From the NCBI GenBank assembly GCA_902795835.1, contig CADBNA010000124.1:1-5002 (forward strand): 5,002 nt of DNA. The letters are read 5' to 3'. The DNA comes from an uncultured Lachnospiraceae bacterium (GTDB lineage: Bacteria; Bacillota_A; Clostridia; Lachnospirales; Lachnospiraceae). The position numbers and the translations under genes were made by a program. The notes below the pieces were generated by a model. The model ran no database searches and was not told the origin of the DNA. It saw only the letters and a program-made list of their open reading frames with translations. How positions within the stretch are numbered: position 1 is the first letter of the stretch; the number at the start of each line of letters is the position of its first letter. This document shows, piece after piece, positions 1 to 5,002 of the stretch.

Positions 1-509
1 ATGTTTTCTATCAGAGAGATCGCTGCAGCATCCTGTATTGTATACTTTCGCAGAATAACAGGAACTTCTTTCAGTCCGGCCATTCTGGCTGCACGCCATC
101 TTCTCTCACCGGCTACCAGTTCATAATATCTTCCTTTTTTCCTGACCAGCAAAGGCTGCAGAATGCCAAACTGACGTATTGAGTCGGCTAGTTTTTCCAG
201 ACTTTCTTCTTCGAACTGTTTCCTTGGCTGAGATTCATTGGGAACTATCTGCGATATTTTTATGCTGATTATTTCTTCCTCGTCTTCCTGAGAAGATGTC
301 TGCCTCACTGGTTTTTCCGAAGAGGTTTTCTTTCCTGCTGCAGCAGCAGCTCCTGTTGTTTTCTTCTTTTCTGGTACTCTTCTGTTCTTTTCCGGTATAT
401 TATCGGTTTTTACCTCTTCGGATGCAGCTTTTTCTGCTGAGCTGTCTTCACGGAGAGGTATCAGCGATCCGAGACCTCTCCCTTTGTTCAGTCCTCTTCT
501 GACCGCCAT
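1..509 (-). CDS. parB: ParB/Spo0J chromosome-partitioning protein, N-terminal part (3' end beyond window)
   Basis: ParB-family CTPase that loads on parS centromere sites, spreads along DNA as a clamp, and works with ParA and SMC in origin segregation. The frame is open from ATG at 509 to the left edge, giving 169 residues. Seen in order: a basic N-terminal peptide (residues 1-18, with KGRGLGSLI at 9-17) like the segment that stimulates ParA ATPase in relatives; a charged low-complexity linker (about 19-79) with five alanines at 54-58; the start of the N-terminal domain (IKISQIVPNESQPRK, 83-97); FGILQPLLVR; the CTP-binding motif GERRWRAA from 134; and the beginning of the ENxxR motif at 168-169, where the window stops. 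The helix-turn-helix and C-terminal dimerisation domain are not in view. The start is set by a strong Shine-Dalgarno site and by the homologous first residues. Its ATG overlaps the parA stop by one base (TAATG), so the two are co-transcribed and probably translationally coupled. Oddity: the linker is about 57 residues longer than in B. subtilis Spo0J as I recall that sequence. Confidence 0.95.
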   Translation of the reverse strand, partial: MAVRRGLNKGRGLGSLIPLREDSSAEKAASEEVKTDNIPEKNRRVPEKKKTTGAAAAAGKKTSSEKPVRQTSSQEDEEEIISIKISQIVPNESQPRKQFEEESLEKLADSIRQFGILQPLLVRKKGRYYELVAGERRWRAARMAGLKEVPVILRKYTIQDAAAISLIEN

Positions 510-1294
510 TATTCTTTCCTCCTCTTGATAATCTCCTTTGCCAGTTTGCGGTAGCTTTTTGCGCCCTCGGATTTATGGTCATACACAGTTATGGGCAGTC
601 CGTAGCTTGGTGCTTCGGCAAGTCTGACATTTCTAGGAATCACGGCCTTGAAAATATGGTGTTCCAGGTTTTCTTTTACATCATCTACAACCTGCTTTGA
701 AAGCGTAGTACGTGCATCATACATCGTAAACAATATGCCTTCTATCTTCAGGTTTTCATTCAGTCGTTCCTGCACCAGTTGAATGGTATATAACAGCTGT
801 GCCAGTCCTTCCAGTGCGTAATATTCGCATTGAATCGGAATCAGAACTCTGTCTGCTGTGGTAAGCGCATTCACTGTCAGGAGATTCAGAGAAGGAGGAC
901 AATCGATAATTATAAAATCATATTTTTTCCGGAGTGGTGCCAGCCGGTCCCTCAGAAGATATTCTTTTCCTTCTGTGCCTGCCAGTTCAACATCCGTTCC
1001 TGCCAGATCTACATCTGAAGGAAGAAGATCATACTTTTTTATTTCGTCATGCTTTTTATACTTTAAATGCAAAAGGCAGTCTGCCGCCGGACAGTCTTCT
1101 GTCATCATATCATATACCGTCTGCTCGAGATCATTTTTATTGACGCCCAGACCACTGGTGGTGTTGCCCTGCGGATCCATGTCCACTACCAGCACTTTAA
1201 ATCCCTGTTCCGCAAGGCAGGCAGATAAGTTAATAGCTGTCGTGGATTTTCCGACGCCGCCTTTCTGATTTGCTATAGCCAGAACTTTTGTCAA
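509..1294 (-). CDS. parA: ParA/Soj family partitioning ATPase
   Basis: Walker-type P-loop ATPase of the ParA/MinD superfamily. It dimerises with ATP, binds DNA non-specifically on the nucleoid, and is released when ParB stimulates hydrolysis; in Bacillus the orthologue Soj also controls DnaA. The protein is 261 residues, against about 253 for B. subtilis Soj. Visible motifs: deviant Walker [10 protein letters not shown] at 11-19 with signature Lys11 and catalytic Lys16; switch I DMDPQGN at 38-44 with Asp40; Walker [10 protein letters not shown] at 127-135 with Asp131; [13 protein letters not shown] at 152-163. The two arginines matching the Soj DNA-binding residues are Arg195 (YDARTTL) and Arg221 ([11 protein letters not shown]). 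A few extra residues occur near 75-90 ([12 protein letters not shown]). The start codon is TTG at 1294: it has AGGAGG seven bases upstream, gives the usual family N-terminus, and is preceded by an in-frame TGA at 1319-1321 with no ATG or GTG between. Transcribed from its own promoter at 1325-1353 with parB downstream. Confidence 0.97.
   Translation of the reverse strand: MTKVLAIANQKGGVGKSTTAINLSACLAEQGFKVLVVDMDPQGNTTSGLGVNKNDLEQTVYDMMTEDCPAADCLLHLKYKKHDEIKKYDLLPSDVDLAGTDVELAGTEGKEYLLRDRLAPLRKKYDFIIIDCPPSLNLLTVNALTTADRVLIPIQCEYYALEGLAQLLYTIQLVQERLNENLKIEGILFTMYDARTTLSKQVVDDVKENLEHHIFKAVIPRNVRLAEAPSYGLPITVYDHKSEGAKSYRKLAKEIIKRRKE
518..523 (-). promoter_or_regulatory. Ribosome binding site of parB
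   Basis: On the minus strand the sequence reads AGGAGG, eight bases before the parB ATG at 509. It lies inside the last codons of parA (the R-R-K-E tail), so parB has its own full-strength site as well as the TAATG overlap. It fixes the parB start. Confidence 0.85.
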
Positions 1295-1301
1295 ATCATA
1301 C

Positions 1302-1307
1302 CCTCCT
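1302..1307 (-). promoter_or_regulatory. Ribosome binding site of parA, deciding a TTG start
   Basis: The minus strand reads AGGAGG with seven bases to the TTG at 1294-1292, an ideal distance. An ATG at 1299-1297 lies only two bases from this site and is out of frame (ATG ATT TGA), so it is a poor competitor. This supports TTG as the parA start. Confidence 0.85.
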
Positions 1308-1324
1308 GTGATAGTCGTTCATTG

Positions 1325-1353
1325 ATTATAGCACTATTCAATCTGGATGACTA
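1325..1353 (-). promoter_or_regulatory. Candidate sigma-A-type promoter of parAB
   Basis: The minus strand carries a consensus -10 box TATAAT at 1330-1325. It is preceded by TGC, which makes an extended -10 (TGnTATAAT). Seventeen bases further upstream is a partial -35 box TAGTCA at 1353-1348, matching four of six consensus positions. Transcription would start near 1318, giving a leader of about 24 nt to the TTG start of parA, enough for the AGGAGG site. The nearest parS site begins 9 bp upstream of the -35 box, so ParB bound there could touch or block RNA polymerase. Seen directly: the boxes and spacing. Inferred: promoter activity and autoregulation. Confidence 0.72.
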
Positions 1354-1362
1354 CATAAAAAA

Positions 1363-1378
1363 TGTTTCACGTGAAACA
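1363..1378. promoter_or_regulatory. parS centromere site, promoter-proximal copy
   Basis: Perfect 16-bp palindrome TGTTTCACGTGAAACA, the consensus parS bound by chromosomal ParB/Spo0J. The palindrome extends one base each side (ATG...CAT, 1362-1379). It sits upstream of the parA promoter, on the origin side of the bound genes, and is the expected loading site for the ParB encoded next door. Its left flank is a run of six A on the plus strand (1357-1362). Confidence 0.96.
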
Positions 1379-1388
1379 TCTCACAGAG

Positions 1389-1404
1389 TGTTTCACGTGA
1401 AACA
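1389..1404. promoter_or_regulatory. parS centromere site, rsmG-proximal copy
   Basis: Second perfect copy of TGTTTCACGTGAAACA. Its end at 1404 touches the rsmG stop codon (1407-1405) with no base between. The gap to the other copy is 10 bp and the centre-to-centre distance is 26 bp, close to two and a half helical turns, so the two sites face roughly opposite sides of the helix. Confidence 0.96.
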
Positions 1405-2130
1405 TTATCGCAAGGGGCGTTTTGATGGGATTCCTGCCTTTCTGGGATAAGCAGAAGGTGTGCTCTTTTCCTTTCTTATAATAAGGATTGTGCGTTCCTC
1501 ACCGTTTTCTCCCAGACTTCTTTTTTCTATGGTTTCGAGGGAACCGCCTAGTATCTGTATGGCATTTGCGGCCAGTTCAATTTCCTCTTCTGCTTTCTGT
1601 GATTTGTATGCCGCAAAGTATCCCCCTGTATTTACCAGCGGAACACAATATTCACATAAAACTGGAAGAGCTGCAACTGCACGGGACAAAACTATGTCAA
1701 ATTGTTCTCTGTACAGGGGGTCCTTTCCGATTTCCTCTGCCCTGGCTTTTATAGCCTTCGCATTTTCAAGTCCCGTTAAAGATATGCATTCATTCAGAAA
1801 TGTCACTCTTTTACCAAGTGAATCGACCAGCAGCATATCCAGTTCGGGATACATGATGGCAACAGGGATACCGGGAAATCCAGCCCCGGTTCCGATGTCT
1901 GCCGCACGGCCTGCAATATCTGCCCCGGTTATGCCGCAGATCATCAGGCTGTCAAGAAAATGTTTTCGAATTACTTCCTCCGGCTCGGTAATTGCCGTCA
2001 GATTGATTTTCTCATTCCATCGAATCAGAATATCATAATACATGGAAAACTGTTCTATCTGCCGTTCTGAAGGACATAATCCTATATCAAGCATTCCTCT
2101 GCGCAGAACAGCAAGGTCTTTCTCTTTCAT
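1405..2130 (-). CDS. rsmG: 16S rRNA (guanine527-N7)-methyltransferase RsmG (GidB)
   Basis: S-adenosylmethionine-dependent enzyme that makes 7-methylguanosine at position 527 (E. coli numbering) of 16S rRNA in the small ribosomal subunit; loss in many bacteria gives low-level streptomycin resistance. The product is 241 residues, normal for the family. Seen: WNEKINLTAI at 38-47; the SAM-binding glycine-rich loop DIGTGAGFPGIP at 78-89; VDSLGKRVTFL at 102-112, the acidic residue and following basic pair typical of RsmG; ARAEEIG at 129-135; SRAVA at 149-153; and the basic tail YPRKAGIPSKRPL at 228-240, a hallmark of Firmicutes RsmG. ATG at 2130 matches the homologous N-terminus, but its ribosome binding site is weak (GCGAG, about eight bases upstream). 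It follows mnmG by 55 nt with no convincing promoter, so it is probably the last gene of the mnm operon. Its stop codon abuts a parS site. Confidence 0.97.
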   Translation of the reverse strand: MKEKDLAVLRRGMLDIGLCPSERQIEQFSMYYDILIRWNEKINLTAITEPEEVIRKHFLDSLMICGITGADIAGRAADIGTGAGFPGIPVAIMYPELDMLLVDSLGKRVTFLNECISLTGLENAKAIKARAEEIGKDPLYREQFDIVLSRAVAALPVLCEYCVPLVNTGGYFAAYKSQKAEEEIELAANAIQILGGSLETIEKRSLGENGEERTILIIRKEKSTPSAYPRKAGIPSKRPLR

Positions 2131-2185
2131 ATGAATTTCTCGCTTATACAGGAGCAGATAAACCGGTACGGTCTCAGATCCGGTA
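2131..2185 (-). other. Spacer between mnmG and rsmG
   Basis: This 55-nt spacer has no open frame. It contains ACCGG (2184-2180) and CCGGT (2166-2162), which could form a weak 5-bp stem with a 13-nt loop, and no clear -35/-10 pair. The only ribosome binding signal for rsmG is a weak GCGAG around 2138-2142. I assign no regulatory function. Confidence 0.4.
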
Positions 2186-4078
2186 TCATTTCCGCACTTT
2201 TCGGTTCAAGCCTTCCAGATATATTAACAATACCGAAATATCTGCGGGAGAAACACCGGATATCCTGGATGCCTGTCCTATATTTGAAGGACGGTATGCT
2301 TCCAGTTTCTGCCTTGCTTCCAGTCTGAGATTCTTTACATCTCCGTAATCTATGGTATCAGGAATCAGTTTCTCTTCACGATTTCTGAATTGTCTGACCT
2401 GCCGCAGCTGTCTCTGAATGTAACCCTCATATTTGATTTGAATATTAACCTGTTCCCCTACATCGTCAGGGTAATCCGGCCGGTTTTTGTCTATTTCCTT
2501 CAGGTTAACATAATTCAGCTCAGGCCTTCTGATCAGATCAGCGACAGAACATCCACCGTTCAGCATGGCTGACCCGTTTTGCCTCAGAAACTCCTGCACC
2601 CTGGGAGACATTCCTATATATGTATTTTCTACCCGGCGAATCTCTTTTTCAATCTTCTGTTCTTTTTCTACACATTTTTTCCAGGTATTCTCATCAACCA
2701 GGCCTGCCCTGTATCCGTATTTCCGCAGACGGAGATCTGCATTATCCTGCCGCAGCAGCAGTCGGTACTCCGCTCTGCTTGTCATCATGCGGTATGGCTC
2801 GAGTGTCTGCTTTGTTACAAGATCATCAATCAGAACGCCGATATACGCCTCTGCCCGGTCCAGAATCAGAGGATCGCGTCCCAGTATTTCCATGGCGGCA
2901 TTGATGCCGGCAATCAGTCCCTGGGCAGCGGCCTCTTCGTATCCGGAACTTCCGTTGAACTGTCCGCCGGAAAAAAGCCCTTTAATTTTTTTGAATTCCA
3001 GAGTGTTTTTCAGCTGAATGGGATTTATGCAGTCGTACTCTATCGCATAGGCGTTCCGCACAATCCGGGCGTTTTCCAGCCCCGGCACAGACCGGTACAT
3101 GGCAAACTGGACGTCTTCCGGCATGGAACTGGACATGCCGTCCACATACATCTCATTGGTGTAGCGGCCTTCCGGTTCTATAAAGACCTGGTGGCTGTTT
3201 TTTTCTTCAAATTTTACGACTTTATCCTCTATAGAAGGACAGTAGCGTGGTCCTGTCGCGTGTATCTTTCCGGAATACAGCGGAGACCGGTCCAGATTCT
3301 GACGGATGATCTCATGTGTCTTTTCATTGGTGTGTGTGAGCCAGCAGGATACCTGTTCGATCTGGACGTCCGCCGGATCCGTAGAAAAAGAAAACGGAAT
3401 GACAGGTATATCGCCCTTCTGTTCCACCATCTTTGAAAAATCAATGCTGCTGCCGTCTATTCTTGCAGGTGTCCCTGTCTTGAACCGGAACATTTCTATT
3501 CCATTCTCAATCAGGGAATCTGTGAGATGCGTGGCAGCCTGAAGTCCGTTCGGACCGGTATGTGTCACGGTATCTCCAAACAGACATCTTGCATTCAGAT
3601 ACACGCCTGTACAGAGAATAACGGCTTTGCTGTGATAAACAGCGCCGGATACAAGTCTCACACCGCGGCAAACTCCGTCTTCTGTCAGCAGTGCAGCCAC
3701 TTCTGCCTGACGGATCGTCAGATTCTCCTGCCGCTCCAGAACCTGCCGCATGGAACGGCTGTAGGCCTGTTTGTCCGCCTGTGCGCGAAGAGAATGAACA
3801 GCCGGTCCCTTTGAACGATTCAGCATTTTGGACTGAATAAAGGTGCGGTCGATATTTTTTCCCATCTCTCCGCCAAGTGCATCAATCTCGCGGACCAGAT
3901 GGCCTTTCGATGTGCCGCCGATATTCGGATTGCAGGGCATGAGCGCAATGCTGTCAACGCTTACCGTAAAGACGATCGTCTTCAGGCCGATCCTGGCCCC
4001 TGCCAGTGCAGCTTCACAACCGGCATGACCAGCGCCGACTACCACAATATCATATGTCTCTTCCACAAAACCTGTCAT
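2186..4078 (-). CDS. mnmG: tRNA uridine-5-carboxymethylaminomethyl modification enzyme MnmG (GidA)
   Basis: FAD-dependent partner of MnmE; the complex uses methylene-tetrahydrofolate and glycine or ammonium to modify U34 in the wobble position of certain tRNAs, which secures decoding of split codon boxes. The protein is 630 residues, the usual length. Seen: N-terminal dinucleotide-binding loop GAGHAG at 15-20; [24 protein letters not shown] at 47-70 with Cys49, and [11 protein letters not shown] at 276-286 with Cys280, matching the two conserved catalytic-region cysteines of E. coli (Cys47, Cys277); second family signature [17 protein letters not shown] at 371-387; and the C-terminal helical domain that contacts MnmE and tRNA (YEGYIQRQ at 550-557, [20 protein letters not shown] at 596-615). 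The ATG at 4078 lies 9 nt after mnmE, with AGGA only two bases upstream, a tight spacing. A GTG at residue 5 would give an equally plausible N-terminus, so the exact start is uncertain by four codons. Confidence 0.97.
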   Translation of the reverse strand: MTGFVEETYDIVVVGAGHAGCEAALAGARIGLKTIVFTVSVDSIALMPCNPNIGGTSKGHLVREIDALGGEMGKNIDRTFIQSKMLNRSKGPAVHSLRAQADKQAYSRSMRQVLERQENLTIRQAEVAALLTEDGVCRGVRLVSGAVYHSKAVILCTGVYLNARCLFGDTVTHTGPNGLQAATHLTDSLIENGIEMFRFKTGTPARIDGSSIDFSKMVEQKGDIPVIPFSFSTDPADVQIEQVSCWLTHTNEKTHEIIRQNLDRSPLYSGKIHATGPRYCPSIEDKVVKFEEKNSHQVFIEPEGRYTNEMYVDGMSSSMPEDVQFAMYRSVPGLENARIVRNAYAIEYDCINPIQLKNTLEFKKIKGLFSGGQFNGSSGYEEAAAQGLIAGINAAMEILGRDPLILDRAEAYIGVLIDDLVTKQTLEPYRMMTSRAEYRLLLRQDNADLRLRKYGYRAGLVDENTWKKCVEKEQKIEKEIRRVENTYIGMSPRVQEFLRQNGSAMLNGGCSVADLIRRPELNYVNLKEIDKNRPDYPDDVGEQVNIQIKYEGYIQRQLRQVRQFRNREEKLIPDTIDYGDVKNLRLEARQKLEAYRPSNIGQASRISGVSPADISVLLIYLEGLNRKVRK

Positions 4079-4087
4079 ATTCCTGTC

Positions 4088-5002
4088 TTATTTCCCCATG
4101 CAGAACTTTGAAAAAATCTCATTTACCAGGTCTTCTCCGGCCGATTCACCTGTTATTTTTCCGAGAGCCTCACAGGCTCCCATCAGATCGATTGAAAAAA
4201 AATCCTCCGGCATCTGATCTCTGATGCTCTCCAGTACCAGACGCAGGGCTTCTGCTGCCTCTTCAAGCGCCGCCCTGTGACGCATAGTTGTAATACAGAC
4301 CTCGTCATCCTGAATGATTTCCCCTGCGGTAAACATTCTCTGTATTTCATCCGCCAGAGCAGACAGACCGTCTCCTGACCGTGCAGAAAAAGACAGCACC
4401 GGAGCATCCGTCAGTCTTCGGATATCTTCCTCCGTCAGCACAGGAGGCAAATCGTTCTTATTTAAAAGAACAACAGCTTTTCCGCTGCAGGTTTTCTCCA
4501 GAATCTCACGGTCATTTTCATCCAGTTCCGACGATCTGTCAAGCACACAGATGATAAGATCCGCATCATTCAGATGCATACGGGCTCTTTCAACACCGAT
4601 TTTTTCTATCTGATCCGAAGAATCCCGTATACCAGCTGTATCCAGAACACGCAGCGTAATACCCCGGATGTTGACCTGTTCTTCCAGAACATCCCTCGTT
4701 GTCCCGGCGATATCTGTCACAATTGCCCTTTCCTCCCCGGCCAGAAGATTCAACAGAGAAGATTTTCCGGCATTCGGTTTTCCGGCGATAACTGTTTTTA
4801 CGCCCTCTTTCATAAGAATGCCCGAGTCGGAAGACTGCACCAGTTTATCAATTTCAGAAAGATACTGCCGGATATGCGCTTCCAGTATTTCCGTATAACC
4901 GTCAAGACTCATATGCTCGGGATCATCCAGAGCCGCTTCAATCCTGGCTGTCTCATGCAGGATTCCCTGCCGGATGTTCTGTATTTTCGAAGAAAGCGCA
5001 CC
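4088..5002 (-). CDS. mnmE: tRNA modification GTPase MnmE (TrmE), C-terminal two thirds (5' end beyond window)
   Basis: Potassium-activated GTPase that forms the U34-modifying complex with MnmG. The frame is open to the right edge and shows 304 residues; about 150 N-terminal residues (the folate-binding domain) are missing, judged from a family length near 455. The first visible residues (ALSSKIQNIR, then EAALDDPEH) are the start of the central helical domain, so the ATG at 4912 is internal, not the start. G-domain motifs in visible numbering: G1 GKPNAGKSS at 74-82, with the potassium-coordinating Asn; G2/K-loop DIAGTTRD at 97-104; G3 DTAG at 121-124; G4 NKND at 181-184; G5 FSAR near 205-208. 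The C-terminal helices follow (DLMGACEALGKITGE), ending in FCMGK, with the invariant Cys that gives the family its C-x-G-K tail. No sign of damage. mnmG follows after 9 nt, so the pair is co-transcribed and makes both subunits of one complex. Confidence 0.96.
   Translation of the reverse strand, partial: GALSSKIQNIRQGILHETARIEAALDDPEHMSLDGYTEILEAHIRQYLSEIDKLVQSSDSGILMKEGVKTVIAGKPNAGKSSLLNLLAGEERAIVTDIAGTTRDVLEEQVNIRGITLRVLDTAGIRDSSDQIEKIGVERARMHLNDADLIICVLDRSSELDENDREILEKTCSGKAVVLLNKNDLPPVLTEEDIRRLTDAPVLSFSARSGDGLSALADEIQRMFTAGEIIQDDEVCITTMRHRAALEEAAEALRLVLESIRDQMPEDFFSIDLMGACEALGKITGESAGEDLVNEIFSKFCMGK

Larger units (their letters stand above)
1357..1406 (-). terminator. Candidate intrinsic terminator of the mnmE-mnmG-rsmG operon built from the two parS copies
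   Basis: Read on the minus strand, bases 1406-1389 pair perfectly with 1378-1361 (18 bp), because the two parS palindromes are complementary to each other. The 10-nt tip can add CTC/GAG pairs around a TGT loop, with one bulged A. The 3' arm runs into a T-tract (six T in all, 1362-1357, four of them beyond the arm). That is the form of a Rho-independent terminator in the rsmG direction only; the plus strand has no T-run after the hairpin. The stem is only moderately GC-rich and the T-tract is short. Any tandem pair of palindromes would form such a stem, so termination is an inference. No other terminator-like structure was found between rsmG and parA. Confidence 0.45.

Noticed and set aside
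858..1268. Plus-strand open frame opposite parA
   Set aside because: Antisense shadow of parA with no family resemblance or start signals.
1460..2038. Plus-strand open frame of 192 codons opposite rsmG
   Set aside because: Antisense shadow of a well-conserved gene; serine- and arginine-rich translation typical of a reversed coding strand.
2143..2171. Possible promoter for rsmG (TATAAG at 2148-2143)
   Set aside because: The -10-like box is imperfect and the hexamer 17 bases upstream (CCGTAC) does not resemble a -35 box.
2162..2184. ACCGG/CCGGT inverted repeat after mnmG
   Set aside because: Five base pairs with a 13-nt loop and no proper T-run is too weak to call a terminator; rsmG most likely belongs to the same transcript.
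2579..3436. Plus-strand open frame of 285 codons
   Set aside because: It lies wholly antisense to mnmG, whose protein matches its family throughout. The translation shows no recognisable domain, and no good ribosome binding site or promoter precedes it.
4088..4912. mnmE read as a 274-residue gene starting at ATG 4912
   Set aside because: The frame continues upstream to the window edge with sequence typical of the MnmE helical domain (ALSSKIQNIR, EAALDDPEH), so this ATG is an internal methionine.
1..5002. oriC with DnaA boxes, or further parS sites elsewhere in the window
   Set aside because: Gene order implies the origin is near, but scanning by eye found no DnaA-box cluster, and no third copy or near copy of parS outside 1363-1404.

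Overview
The window is a stretch of core chromosome from a Gram-positive bacterium of the Firmicutes, most likely a clostridium of the Lachnospiraceae type. This placement is an inference. It rests on gene order (mnmE, mnmG, rsmG, parA, parB, the classic block beside oriC), on AGGAGG-type ribosome binding sites, on moderate base composition, and on proteins that read most like clostridial and Bacillus versions. No phage, transposon, CRISPR, tRNA or rRNA sequence is visible. All five genes lie on the minus strand, so the transcribed order runs from right to left.

Right part (5002 to 1405): the 3' two thirds of mnmE (its start lies beyond the right edge), then complete mnmG and complete rsmG. 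MnmE and MnmG together make the (carboxymethyl)aminomethyl modification of U34 in the tRNA wobble position, and RsmG methylates 16S rRNA at the G527 position. The gaps are 9 and 55 nt. No convincing promoter was seen in either gap, so the three genes look like the distal part of one operon whose promoter is outside the window.

Middle (1404 to 1295): a 110-nt intergenic control region, the most informative part of the window. It holds two perfect copies of the 16-bp centromere site parS, with centres 26 bp apart. The first in transcription order directly abuts the rsmG stop codon. As the two copies are self-complementary, the RNA can fold into one long hairpin followed by a T-run, so the same DNA may also act as the terminator of the mnmE-mnmG-rsmG operon. 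Just downstream lies a good sigma-A-type promoter with an extended -10, then a strong ribosome binding site and the TTG start of parA.

Left part (1294 to 1): complete parA (Soj family) and the first 169 codons of parB (Spo0J family), which overlap by one base (TAATG). ParB would load on the parS sites next to its own promoter and spread using CTP, while ParA is the ATPase partner in origin segregation. The visible part of ParB has an unusually long, charged, alanine-containing linker between the ParA-contacting N-terminus and the CTP-binding domain. No noc gene stands between rsmG and parA, unlike in Bacillus subtilis.

I see no undescribed gene system here. The points worth a second look are the compact parS/terminator/promoter arrangement, the parA start region and the ParB linker.
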